Assembly: GCA_911728455.2 (NCBI GenBank)
Contig: OU452222.1
Coordinates: 27,022,923 to 27,086,922, forward strand
Direction of reading: 5' to 3'
DNA from: Marthasterias glacialis
Lineage: Eukaryota; Echinodermata; Asteroidea; Forcipulatida; Asteriidae
Length of the DNA: 64,000 bases
The position numbers and the translations under genes are program-made. The notes below the pieces were generated by a model. The model saw only the letters and a program-made list of their open reading frames with translations, ran no database searches and was not told the DNA's origin. This document shows, in pieces, positions 35,376-48,800 of this stretch (positions are counted from its first letter, which is position 1; each line of letters starts with the position of its first letter).

Positions 35376-37050
35376 CTGTAATTACAAACATTAAATTATT
35401 ATAAAACAGAAATGAAAACAAAATATTCATTTATTTGATGATGATACACAAAAACACAGCATCACACTGTATAATAACTACAGTGGGTTTAGGTTTAAAT
35501 AGTGTTGAGAACTTTGGTTTGGGTTAGAATTAGGGTTCTGGTGAGATGTACACGTACACCTCGGTTTTGTGATGCACTCATTTTCCAATAGACAGAATGA
35601 ATGTGGGAAAAACTTTCAAGTAGCTAACCTGACATTAAAATTGTGTAAAATGCCATTGTATTTGATAGTGCTACCCTTCCAGTGCCAATTTTGTTAATAT
35701 CCCAAAAACATCCAATGATATCATAATTATTTTGAGATAACTGGGTCTAGTACATTTTAAAGGGGAGTTTTTAGTTAAGTTGAGATGGATCTTTTGACTG
35801 ATGACAAACTCCTGTGTGGAATGTGCAGACTTTTTTGTAAGCAACAATTCAAATTTCCGTATATTTCAGCCATTTAAAATTTTCCTCAGAACGACTATCA
35901 ACCAAAACTTCACACTTTACACAATTTTAACGTAATTTTTTTCCTCTTCCATTTAAAAGGACTTTATCTATTGGAGAAATAAGTGCATCACAAAACTGAA
36001 TTTGACCTGAACAATGCATTCTAATCGTTACAAACATGACAAAAACTTGTAATTATATAAGATTAACGGAAACAATGTTGTAATCTGATCCACACCTTCT
36101 AAGTTCTAAGGAAGTTTTTTTATGAATGTTGACTTTTATCTCCCTTTAAAAAAAAAAAATCCCCTTGAGGAATCGGTTGCTTAAAACATTAATTATTGAC
36201 CTCTAATGTAGTCACTCTTAGTCTTAATAACAAGAAAATTCAAGCAGACATTGCCTAGAGAAACTATAATGGTGTTCAATGGGTAGCGCTGTCAAGACCA
36301 CCTTTTTTTTTTAGACCCGGAAATGGCTTCTATTACTAAGATATTTTTCTACGATTTCCAATGACTGCCACTTTCTCTGGGATTTTTTAAAGATTTTTTA
36401 ATGGATGATTCCCTTTTTTAATGTTCCTCTCGAGGTGGCTAAAACACTAGTTATTGACCATTTAAAAAGGGAAATTCAAGAAGACATTTCATCACGCCAC
36501 CTTAACTCTCACGCACGCACACATGCCCAAAGGAACTAAAATTATAATGGTGTGCAAGGATATAATTTGACTTAAATTAAGGGAGATAAAGTGACATTCA
36601 GACAAAGCATAATTCAAATAAATGAACTAAATCGTGATGAACATTCAACGTATAGATCTGTACTTTGTAGTATACGACTAAATCCAACACTGTCATGACC
36701 ATGATGACTGTCACTACACTACTACTCCCAATCCCAATATACAAGCCCATCCATGTCCACAACAACACAAAGGCCCTACAATTACCAACCAAGTATGTGT
36801 ACACACAAGAGGTATTTTGCCGAAATTTCAACTCCTTATTTGGTGTGTGGTAGAGAGAGGCTCACTGATATAACTAAACTAAGCTGGCCCAGCAAAATAG
36901 TGTCGAATGTTTTCTTTCGACACGACTTTCGGTTCGAATAAAATTTGTTTAAACAAAACATGCCATCCATGCAACGTTAACAGAATTATCAGTATGCTCA
37001 TTATCTTCCCAATAAATTTTACAATGTAAGTATCAACAATAAGCTTACCT

Positions 37051-37150
37051 CTTTTTAACAGATCTGCCGTCGAATAAAATTCCTTGCCTTCTTAGTGTTC
37101 CGCCGCCGGTCGGTCTCTCTCGGCGAGAGCGTGATTCACCAAATCGCCCC
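37051..37150 (-). promoter_or_regulatory. Probable FBXL8 first exon and promoter area
   Basis: A minus-strand donor (AAAAGAG then GTAAGC) sits at 37045-37050, after a GC-richer, CpG-containing stretch (37090-37135, with a 'ggcgagagcg' motif). This would pair with the acceptor at 35376 and remove an intron of about 1.7 kb. The transcription start cannot be placed exactly. Confidence 0.35.
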
Positions 37151-38718
37151 ATATAAACTTAATATATTTGGGGCTTTTCTGCTTTCAGTTTTTTTAATAC
37201 CATTTTAGCCAAGTTACAAATATACGACGTCGGGGTACCATTCTAGGCTGTACTTTAATGTACGTTGTGCGCATTTTTGGGATTAGCCCAATCTATAGAT
37301 TTAGCGCGCTATCTGCCGATTGGGCAGATAAGATGCTCAAAGTGAATTTGGCGAATGGCAATTAGCCACAGTGAACTAATTTTAACTTACAAGATAATCA
37401 AGTGCCCCGTTTTACTTGAAACACATTTTCAAAATTAGATAAAATTGAGCAACGAGTCCCTCATAATATTAGTTCCCCAAATTTGCCCCTCAAAAGCCCC
37501 CGGTTTGAAGACCCGCACCGAGCCCCTCCATTCCCGCACCAGTTTTAAACCCTGTGTAATTACCCGCTGCCGAGCCCCTCGAGATATCCCTACAAACTTC
37601 AAGTTCGGACCCTCTATTCCAAATTTTAAGCCCTCCCCGCTCCAATCGGCGCTATAAATTAGTCATAACTTGCCCATCTTGATTTTGTGTATCAGAACGG
37701 GAAGCGGGATACGTAAACTATAGGCCTACACAGAACGTCCCCACAACGTTTTTTCTTTGTCAAAAACATGTCCCCACAGAGGGATCGTCCAGAAAAGGGA
37801 ATAACACTTACAGAACAACAGGGCCCGTCGCCGAGCTAGGTGTTATGTTCCTCTTTTTCACGGGCAACTAATTTGTTTTCACCTTACCTCGACAATGAAA
37901 GAAATCCATTCAGAATTGACCGAGAAATGAGCAAAAAAGCATCTGCAACAATTATGGATTTTATGGGACTTTGTCCACTGTTTATGCAAATGAGCCGCGC
38001 GTTCTTCATGCGGAAATAAAAAATGAGCAAAACTTCTGAAAAACAAACACTTCAACAACGAAGGAGACCAAATTTAGCCATCATGCACTGAGTAGACAAA
38101 TTCGAGCCAGTGCCCCGCCCCCCCAAACAAAACAAAAACAAAAACCGCACCCTCCAAAACACCCCATGGCAGCTGCGAGCCTAAGGAACTCTACAACACT
38201 GGTTTAAAAATCACTTCAATCCAGTCCTTGAAACCCCCAGTCGTACCTTTCTCTATGTTCTAACAATCACAACCCCCACCACCTTTTTTGATGATCTCCA
38301 GATCCAGAAAATCTCTGAGGGCATATTGGACTGCGATGTCCCAACAAAATTCGAAGTCGGTAAGGCTCTCCTGACGCCCAAACCAAATAAAGTATTATCA
38401 GATGTTGCTCTTGAAATGCTCAAAGCCATAGCAAGACACGCAAATTTCATCGACAACTACCACTGCCTCATCAAGACGTTTGGACGAGCAAGTCGATGCC
38501 ACAAGCAGTGTTGTCATCCAGTAAACTCAAATCGGCGTACAGAGGGAAAGGCATGAAAAAGAGTCATACAGAGAGTGTTCATATATTCCGAAAATTGGCT
38601 TGGATCCATGGGGGATTTTGAACTGCATTCAGCAGGACTGAAAGACAGAAATCAACGCGCCAATTCATGCTACGAAATTATTTAAAAGGGAGTATAAGGG
38701 ATGAACAAAACATTTCAT
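37151..38718. other. Intergenic stretch with one unassigned frame
   Basis: A plus-strand frame, open from about 38200 to the stop at 38556, reads protein-like (for example KISEGILDCDVPTKFEVG near 38305-38360, then ALEMLKAIARH). I recognise no family. It has a possible acceptor 'gatgatctccag' at 38300 and a possible donor GTCG/GTAAGG at 38360, but no start codon context. It could be an orphan exon or a retrocopy fragment. Part of 37720-37800 ('gtccccacaacgttttttc') recurs in reverse at 55255-55305. Confidence 0.25.
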
Positions 38719-39474
38719 TAGACCGATTGCGCGACCAATGTTTACATGTCATCACGTGACCTGTAGTGGGTAGTCATCTCAGCTGATGGCAAACTACGTG
38801 CAAATACATGCCGTGACCGACAGAGTCACACCAAAGTCGGCTTTTGGTAATAATTACACAGTTACTAAGCCATTTGATTAAAGTTTTATGTTGTGACATT
38901 GATACTAATCACATTACTGTTTCATAAACTACCAGTTTTCTGCTACAAAAGAGGTTTATTTTGAGTTATGCAGTGCACTACCGGCGTCGCCGGAACGACT
39001 ATGTAGCCACCCGCCTGTTATTTTGTTTATACAAGGGTAAAGAACGTTGGAAAAGTGACCATTTATTAATTTCAAATAGGCAAAGGAGTCACACAGTTTT
39101 GGAAAGCAACTTCTTTGGATGATTCAGCTTCAAAACTTGAAATTCTTGTGTTGAAATGTGTGTGATCGCGGTCGTCTGGATGGCCCAAACGTGCCCGTCG
39201 TGCATATACACACAGTGCACATTTATACGTTACTTGTAGAATTTCCAAGACTTGCTGGAACTGGAGCTGTCCTTACTGGCTTTATTCAGCCACTCAAAGG
39301 TCTCTGGTCCAAACTCTGAAATATTTTTCAAAGATTTCGAGAAAAAAAAACCCAAACTAAACAAAATGCAACAATCATCATGTACAGCACCGCACTTTCC
39401 TATGGAGGACGTCGTGTCTGTTTACGATTAACACCCACAATAGGTCACGTGACGCGGGTCGCGCAATCGGTCTA
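38719..39474 (+). repeat. TA-flanked transposon-like element with GACCGAT ends (long type)
   Basis: TA at 38719-38720 and 39473-39474. The ends GACCGATTGCGCGACC and the complement GGTCGCGCAATCGGTC match exactly. A subterminal TCACGTGA occurs near each end (38752-38759 and 39445-39452) in an inverted context. About 755 bp without a transposase frame. It lies between the divergent FBXL8 and SRCR genes. Confidence 0.8.
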
Positions 39475-40446
39475 CTACCGCATTTTAAGTTAATACATAT
39501 GGGCCTACACTCGCATACATGCTTATATTAGTTGTTTTTATTATTTTTTTGCTTCATATTGTTTTCATGTATTTATTGGACTTTGTCCCACTGTTTATGC
39601 AAATGAGCTATAGTTCTGTATACTCACGGCCCCTTGAAAACCAACCCTTGGGTTGAATGGGTCCTACCGTGATAAAATAAAACATTATAATATCACTAAT
39701 ATGAGATACTATGATTTTGATTTATTTGTCATGCACAACAAGGAAAGGCTGTAATGTGAGTCCGTAATTGCGAAAAAGGTAAAATATAGACCCAAAACAA
39801 GTTGTGCTTTAACCAACATTTCTAATTTGATTTCGAGAAAATCTGATATAATTTTCAGTAAAAAAATCAGCAACTGTAACTGCCTACAGTTGAGAAGATA
39901 GTATTTTCGACCAGAGTGGTTTCGTGGGGCTCTGCATTGAGAGCGCAATCTGTGAATCACAAAGGTGACCATCACAAAGACGAGGCTAAGAATCCTCAAA
40001 ATGAGCAGCGCATTCTGTAGATTGGGCAAATCCCTAAAATGCGCTCAACATAAACAACATCAAAAGATGATGGCAACAACATGTCATAACAATCATTCAA
40101 CATTTTGTCATATGATTTCGATTTGGCGCTCGGCTGTATAAAAAAAATTGTGTAAGTGTACAATCTAAATAAATGGTGTGTTTCATAATGTGTGACCGAT
40201 GCAGTTGAACTAAGCAAACTTCCTCCTGTTAACATGTTTACTATCGAGACAGATCAGACTCGGCGCCACATGAACCGCGTCTACGTGTGCCGCAAAGAGG
40301 ATTTTGCAAGAGTGCCACACCTATTGTTTCATTAACTCGTCCAACTGTGTATTAAGCGTTGTGGAGAGCATTGGGATAGACCAAGTTCAGAGTGGAGACT
40401 TATATCGATCGCCTTATACTTTAATATTAGAGTGAAATCACCTAAA
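39475..40446. promoter_or_regulatory. Upstream region of the SRCR receptor gene
   Basis: No exon on either strand that I can support. The promoter of the gene starting at 40447 should be here, but no TATA or initiator is convincing enough to place. Confidence 0.3.
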
Positions 40447-40582
40447 ATGTTCAGAATGCAGTCAACGTTCGGCACACAACAACCTGTCCATGTTTTCTTC
40501 AACCTTTGCTGGTTGTTGTCAACATTATCAACATGTGTTGGTGTCACAACTACAACAAATGGTACAACACAATCGCCCGCTG
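40447..40582 (+). CDS. SRCR gene exon 1: signal peptide
   Basis: Encodes 45 residues plus one base and ends at a GTATGT donor (phase 1). The hydrophobic segment VHVFFNLCWLLSTLSTCVGV fits a secretion signal with cleavage near residue 33. A Thr-rich tail with sequon NGT (residue 38) follows. Two in-frame ATGs (40447 and 40456) are possible starts. Confidence 0.75.
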
Positions 40583-42646
40583 GTATGTGTTTCTGCTAAA
40601 ACCACTGCATGGCCAGTAAAAAGTTTCAATTATCCAGTTAAATAAATACCGTTGAGTAATTTGAACATGAAATATATTGATGAGAAATACTACCACTAGT
40701 ACTACTACTACTAACTAACGGAGTGAAGTTGGTTTCTTATTGGATGTTGGATATTATATGATATCAGTCTAATAGGAAAATATTGTCATCAATAACAGAC
40801 TTTGTAAAATTAAAATTTGGTACAATTGGAAATTACCTTGATTTCTGGTTGCTGCATATTAAGTATTATAGTTTAAAGTAGATGCAAGAAAATTGGTAGA
40901 TTAAAACAAGAACCAAATACGAACTGGAACCGTTTAAAAACTTCTAGACCATGATTTGAAACAGTTGTGCAATAAAATATTACTTTGTAGTGGTGATACT
41001 GAAAAAAAAAGTTGTACATAGACTTTAAAATTTACAACAATTAGAGTACTGGATAACAAAAATTTGTTTGAAAGACTTTTTGGTTTAAATTTCAAGCTTT
41101 TCCTATGTAATAGAAGGCTTTTATTGATGAATTCAGAGCTTGAATTAGCCACTGAGTAGACCACTGTGGCCAGAGTAGTCCAGAGAATTTGACAAGTCAT
41201 GCTGTCTATAGACTATTATTTTGCCAAATACCTAACTTTTTTGCATTTTTATAAATATCAAACTTTTCTCCTAAAAGATAAAAGTATACAATTAACTGTA
41301 GCACTTACATAACTGACTTAGGAGAAAACTGCATATAAGCTTTCGTGGCAACAACTACTTCATCAGATAAAGTAGTTGATTGCTACGAAAGCTGGTGCAT
41401 TTTTTCCTTAAGTTAGTTATTGAAGTGGTACAATTAATTTTCCGTTTTGATTATTGCCTGACTAACATGGCTGCCCACCACTTATCTCCTAAAAAAACAT
41501 GAAGGCAGGGCTCGAAATTTACACTGGACCACAGGCCCGAGGCCAGTGATTTTAGCATCAGGCCAGTAAATTCGGGACTGGACAAGTCCGGCAGTCTTGT
41601 GTTTTTGTTCACATGTTGACTCTCAGTCTGATAAATATCTTTCAATTTTGTTGAGTATTGAATAGTACCCATAAAGCGAATAAGATAAATCTTCTCAAAC
41701 TAAAAGGTATTCTCATTTTAATTCTGGTCTTGTAAAAACATTTCTAGTCCAGTAAACTGTTTGAGCTACCTGCCCTGTGGTCTTGTGGATCCCCCCCCCC
41801 AAATTCGAGCCCTGGAAGGGTAACATTTTTGAGCTAAAAGTGGTCCTTGGTCCAGTGAACTTGATGATTTTGAAACTTGAGTCAAGTAATTGCCATGAGA
41901 CTGTACTGTACTGCATAAAACAAACTGTCCCATTCTCAGTGACTCTCTAACAGTCAGCTAGGACTTCGCTGTAAAAAAATGTTTTAATATAAAATCGAAC
42001 AAATAAAACCTTGTTTTAGAAAACCTAAGCAGGGCTCGAAATTTCCATAGGACCACAGGCCCGAGGCCAGTGATTTTAGCGTCGGGCCAGTAAACTCAAG
42101 ACCAGACAAGTCCTGATGAGGTCATGTGTTTTTCAATTAAATTTTTGTTAAAAAAAAAAAATAATAATAATTGATGTTCAAATGTTGAGTTTGAGTCTGA
42201 TAGAAATCTTTCATCTACTTACCCCATAAGACAAAAGAGAGAAATCTTCTCCAATTGTCTGTTCAAATAAAAATATTTTATTTGTTAAAAACTGTGTTTT
42301 AATTTTGATTCTGTTTTTTTCTCATTTTGATTCTGGTCTTGTAACCGAAATTCTGGTCCCAGTATAAACTCAGAGCTACAAGCCTGTGGATTTTTCTCCC
42401 AAAATCGAGCCCCAGTGCTAATAGTAAAAAAAAAGAAGAAAAAAAAGAAAGAACCCAGATCAACTGCCCAATAACAGAGAAAAAGTACAGTATCAAAAAA
42501 AGGTAGTTCCAATCTGAATGATCCATACACACTGATCATCAGATTTATAGTTATGTCAAAGTTGTGCAAATTCAATTTGAAGCCCCCCCAAAAAAAAAAT
42601 TAAAAAAAAATGAATAAATAAATAAATGAATAAATAAATAAATGAA

Positions 42647-42677
<31 letters not shown>

Positions 42678-42712
42678 ATAGATAAATAAATAAATGAATG
42701 AATGGATGAATA

Positions 42713-42808
<96 letters not shown>

Positions 42809-42817
42809 GTTAAATAG

Positions 42818-42859
<42 letters not shown>

Positions 42860-45800
42860 TTATCAATCAATCAATAAAAATAAAATAATTAAAAATAACA
42901 AAAAATTTGCACATTTTGATAGTCCTAACCAAAATTTGTAAACTGTAAGCCTACAGTTACATGTATAAACATGAATCCCTGATACTACTTGTATAATTTT
43001 TTCGCAACAATTGGATCACCTAATTTGATGAAATTTTCACAGCTCGGTTAGTATCCGGTCTGTTTATTAAATACTAGAGGATGGAAATGATTTTACTTGT
43101 TCCAAAAACCAATGATGCAATTTACCTTTAACTCACATTCACCAGAATTCTCAGTGCGCCTTGTCCGGGGCTACAGTGCCAGCAGTGGACGAGTTCAAAT
43201 CTTTGACGGCGAAGCATGGGGTAAAATCTGCCTTCCACGCTTTAAATGGACGCTGAAGGAAGCCAGTGTTACCTGCCGGCAGCTCGGCTACCCCTCAGCG
43301 CTGTCATCGTGGGAGATTTTAGATGACTACTCCAGGGATCGTGTTGCAACTAAAAATGTAACCTGTGCTGGAGACGAGACAAGGCTTACGGAGTGTATTT
43401 ATGAGCCGTCAAAGGTTCATTACTGCGGTCCTGGTTTGCCCAATATGTATGAAGCACTGGTAGTCTGCGAACCCAATGAAGGTGAAATGAGAACATTCAT
43501 GATAATGATTGCTTGCTTGTATTATTATTATTATTTATTTATTATTATCTATTCGGCCACGATTCAATGACAATAAAGTTAACAAAAATACAGTATGTAC
43601 AAGTAAACAGAATCGAGCGAAATAATAAATGATACATGTAAAAATAAAAAACTATAAACGAATCATGATCAGCATGGAGGACTCAAAGTGCGTGTGCAGC
43701 GACGAGCGCGTGCGGCGGCCATAGCTGCGGTGGTGTAAACGCCCATGGACGAGCTGCTCGAATTAGTGTATAGTCGGTCTACATCACAAAGAATGGAAAA
43801 CTAAACGTTTGTGACAAATGAACATCGTCAGTTGAGTACTGAGGCAAAGGATGGTGTGTTTAAACTAAGTCCTGAAGTAAGGGAAACTTCCGACCAATCA
43901 CAGGCCTGCATTACTAGGCGATACCGTAACCAAGTTTCTTCTATAATGCAAAGTTTGAAATCACACTCTTATGTATCATTTAATCCGCTATGCTTGTTTA
44001 GTGCAGCTCGTTTAGTGTGTTCCACACCCATGAGAGAACATATTACTCCATCACTCAGGGAACTTCATTGGCTACCGATTAGAGAACGGATTAATTTTAA
44101 ACTTGCTCTTTTTGTTTTTAAATGCTTGAACAATACTACTCCTAGTTATCTTTCCACTTTACTGTCACATTACACTCCTCCACGTTTTCTGCGGTCCACA
44201 CTTGACATCACTCGCTTGAATGTTCACCGCACAAACAAAGTTCTGGGTCAAAAAGCTTTCAGTGTAGCTGGGCCAATGTTTTGGAACAATCTTCCTGCTG
44301 TTGGTAGGGAGTTGGTTAGTTTATCTTTATTTCGTAAATTTCTAAAGACTCCCATTTATCCATATTATTAATCTCTTTCATGTGCGCTATGATCTTGATG
44401 GAATAGCGCCTTACAAATTCTAATTGTTATGTTATTCTATGTTATGCTTTTGTAGGTGATGCTCAGCCTTCATATCTCCTGAAGTTGATCCATGGGAGAG
44501 ACGACACTGAGGGCAGCGTTCAACTGATGCCATTCGAGTCTCCGTGGATGATTTGCAGCCCATCCTTTGACATGAAAGATGCAACCGTTGTCTGCCGCGA
44601 GTTAGGTTATGAGTATGCGATCGAGGTCTTCACGGACAATCATTTCTCCACGAATATGTCATTTTATTCCAACGGGCTGCAATTCTTGGACTGCGCCGGT
44701 GATGAAAAGTACTTACTGGAGTGCCCTCACAAAATGAGACATGCCAAGTTTTGCCAAAATGTGGGCGGGGTCAAGTGTAGTGTGGTGCCTTCCACACTTC
44801 CAGGCAAGTACTAACACCCATGGATAAATACATGTAGCTGTCATGCTTTTATTATCAGAAATTCAGAAAAAAAATGAATTTAATTTGTGATGTATTTAAA
44901 GTGATGTCAATGTTCATCATTAATATTTTTATGTAGGTCATAAAATTGTGCTCTTCTCAAGGCATCCGTTACAATATGTGGGGTATTTCGTTTGACAGGG
45001 GAAGAAATCCGTTTGGCTGGTTCTCCTAATGAAGACGAGGGACATTTGCAAACGTTTTACAACGGACAGTGGTGGAATATCTGCAATGACGGGTTATGGA
45101 GCGAGAGGGAAGCTAACGTCACGTGCCGGTCGTTGGGTTATTCCACTGGCTGGCCTCTGTACACTCTGCGCTACACTCAGGAGTTCAAGTAAGTTCTTTT
45201 ATTCTTAAATGTTAATACAAAAAGAGAAGTGTGTTTGACTGACTGTTTGTCGGTGGTGAAGCCAAAAGTCAGGCATGACATTAAGGCATGATATAACTAT
45301 TTTATTTCTGGATCCTTACTAAAAGAGAAAATGCATCTTTGTTTTTAGAAGAGTGAATTCAGAAAATAGAATTATCTGTAGCAAACTGCTTACCAACCAA
45401 AGGACCTGTTGTATAGATGCAAACAATTGTTAGTGGCCTCACCTGTTGACCCTAGCAGAGTCTGTCTCAAAGGCTAAATCATGACAACCCAACACATGTA
45501 CAAGTACTGCATACTGGAGTAACATAAGCAGTCAAGTGGAAAGAAGTGAAAAGAAAGCAGTCAGAAGATTGAAGGGGTGAACAATGGAGAGGGAGACAAA
45601 GGGGGGGGTGTTGGGGGTGTAGAGAGAAGAGGTTGGTTTAACCACAAGAGGTTGGAAACACAAAAAGACAAAATCAAAGGTGGGAAATGGGAAACAATAA
45701 TTAATTAGTGAACGAGACAAATTTAAAAAGGAGAGACATCTGTGAAAAAAGTAGAGGGCAAAGACAAAAAGTTATCAATGCATTCCAATCTAGTCTTCAA

Positions 45801-48800
45801 TAAACACCCAATGCAACCCAAACTTGTAAAAAAATTTGTCATGTTCTATTTTAAAAAGAATAATGAAAACCAGTTTACGCTTTGTCCGGGATTTTGTGCA
45901 TCTTGAACATCAGGCTTATTTTGATTGAGGCAATTGAAACAAGCAACACTTTTTTGTTTCCTCTGAAAATGCTAGTTTTCCAATTTTTACTGTATTTCAG
46001 ACGAAACTGTTTCTCTGAAAGAAATGATTGCTCAAGGTTTTTGATAGTTTGAAATGTCGCTTCTATTATTAGGTGCTTTGAGGAATCTGTGATCCTGAAT
46101 GCACTTTATAAATGCCGACATTTGTATTAGTATTTTTATTATTATTACTGGTACTTACCAATGATGCACTATACTTTTCAGGGTTTTCCCCTTTTTTTAT
46201 GAAAGTCTGGCTAAAGCAAGCTGAATTGCAACCAGGCCCTTGGAATGATTTTATTTGATGTTTATGATTGGTTTAAAAAGCTCTACTGTGCAATCTGGAG
46301 CATTTGAAATGGTTTTTTATATTGGATTTTTTGTGAATTTGATATAAAAAAAAATTAATGGAAATAAAATAAAAATTATAATTTTTGCGTATCGGCCGTA
46401 ATTTCCGCGTATCAAGCTGAATTGAAACCAGAAGCTGGAATGTTTTTATTTGATGTTTATGTTTGGTTTGAAAAGCTCCACTGTGCAATCTGGAGCATTT
46501 AAAATGTTTTTTTGTGAGGTGATATAAAAATCTATAAAAAAAAAGAGAGAAAAAAAAAAAAATCTTTTGCGAATCAACCGTAATTTCCACGTGTTGGCCA
46601 GTAATTCTCAGGTATCGGCCTGATATGCTAGCTTGTGCATGAGGAGAAAACCCTGCCTTTTAAGGAACTGACTGAGATATATCTTTAAAAAACTAAAATG
46701 ATTATCGGGGTCATGTTTAAAACCTGTCATGTGATTACTCAGAGACACCAGCACCAAGGATGCCCTGATAACTGGGTTCCGATGTCAAGGCACAGAGAGC
46801 AACCTGACGCAGTGTCTTTTCGATGTCAGTCTTTTGACCAAGTGTGGATTTTATGACATCGCCGCCGTTCACTGCTCATCTACGAGCCTCGTTAACCCCT
46901 CAGTGCCATATGGTGAGATATAGACACAGTTAGTTAAGTATCGCTGCTCACTACAGGATATTAAAGCATTCTGGGTGGTGTTGTTGTTGTTTTTTCCCCC
47001 TCCATAATCCTAGCTTGAGACGGATGTGAGTCAAGTTGTAAACAACACAGATACCTCATGGGGATTTGTTTTACAGTCTTTTACCTTTCTACCCAATGTA
47101 ACATGGTGATTCCATACTTGCATTTCAGTGGTGGATTATGCAGTTGGTTAGCTTGATAATGATAGAGCTTGGGCGCCAAGCAAGAACGACCAAATTTGCT
47201 AGAAATTGAAAAGCAAGTTGCACGGATTGCTCACAATCCTTTCACAAAGTGCAATATAAAGTGAGGGCGGCCGATTTTGGAACAGGTCTTCCAAAAGGAG
47301 CTCCAACAACCACCCTGGCTAAAAACAAAGTTGGGGCTTTAAATGGTCTAGGTATACCTTGCTTTGTAGTGTAACTAGTGTGCCAAAAGTAGCAATAAAA
47401 AACCTAGTTGTCTTGAGATATGATTCTGAGAAATGAAGGGTGCTCTAAAAACTTACCTCAAAACTCTTGACAACAAATGGACAAGGGGCCTTAATGCATG
47501 ACAACTATTTACTGTTAGATAGATGTTAATATTTGCATCGGGGAAATGAATATAATCTTCAATTTGCCTTACACCGATGTGTAATAATACTGGATTCCAA
47601 CTGGCCCCTCGTCACTGGGCGTGCTCGGTGGTCTAGTGGTTTAGACATCTGCTCTAGTCATGCGGGAGTCATGGGTTCGAATCCCACCCGAGTTGCCTGT
47701 GGATTTTTTTCCACAGGACTCGAAAGCACTGAGTATACAGTGCTTGTCACACATTGGTGTAAGGCAAATTGAAATTTATAACTGTTTACTGGTAAGCAAA
47801 ATGTTGTACTTACTCGAGCAGAAAAATATCTATTTTTTTAAATGATCAAGAAGATTTGGAAGTGCTTTTGGGCATTTACAATGAATTTGCATTTCTGCTT
47901 GACGCATCTGCTTACAAAAACTGCCGTTAAGTTAGGTTTCCCTTTTGCCTTGCTTAATTTAGGAGTGATTATGAAATAGAAATTGAGTGAAGGGTTTCTC
48001 CTCAAGCAGAAAACGTCTGGTAAAGAGGTTTTTGAAATTGGCCTCAAAATATCTGGTGAATGTAACAAGCACTGCACACTTATGTTTACAGGAAATAAGC
48101 CATTGATTGGCTAACCCAATAGTGTTTGTGTCAATATTTTCTTTGAATGGTATTTTCTGTTGTAGGAGTTAAAATTCGACTTGCGAATGGTCGGTCTCTA
48201 ACATCTGGACGTGTTGAAGTCTACCGCGATGATCAATGGTGGAGCATCTGCGGCCAGTCTGGGTGGGATCGTAATGCCGCCAGGGTGGTTTGTCATCAGC
48301 TTGGATTTAGTGACGCTATAGACACAGGTAGGGCATGTAAAGGACAGCTGTGGGAGGGGTGACGTATTAAGGACAAGAAGTAGTGTCGTCTATTTCAGAT
48401 TTCAATTCACAGGCCTAGAATTACATGAAGGCCACAGCGGCCATGTCCTCTGTTGCCCTGGTCTTGGCCTTGGTGCCCCTTCAAAACTTTTCTACAGACT
48501 TTACAGAGTTTTTCTTTGGAAATGCCCTTTGCAAAAAGAAAATGGCCTAGCCCGCTCAGACATGAAATTTCAGGCCTAAATTCATACTTAACAAGCAGTG
48601 CGATTGTATGATAAATACTAAAGAGACCGCACAAGTCGTGCACAATATTTTTGACTGTTGGGCTTTGGCTTTATACCTCCATGGTCAATTCCGATCTATG
48701 GCTTGTAACAACAAATTTCCAATCAATTGATAAATGAATATATTTATTCCTCTGCGAAATCGGCAAAAACAAATTGTTTGGAATGAGACTGACGTCTCCC

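Noticed and set aside
42285-42575. Phe-rich minus-strand frames
   Set aside because: They come from A/T homopolymer stretches and a foldback element in an SRCR-gene intron.
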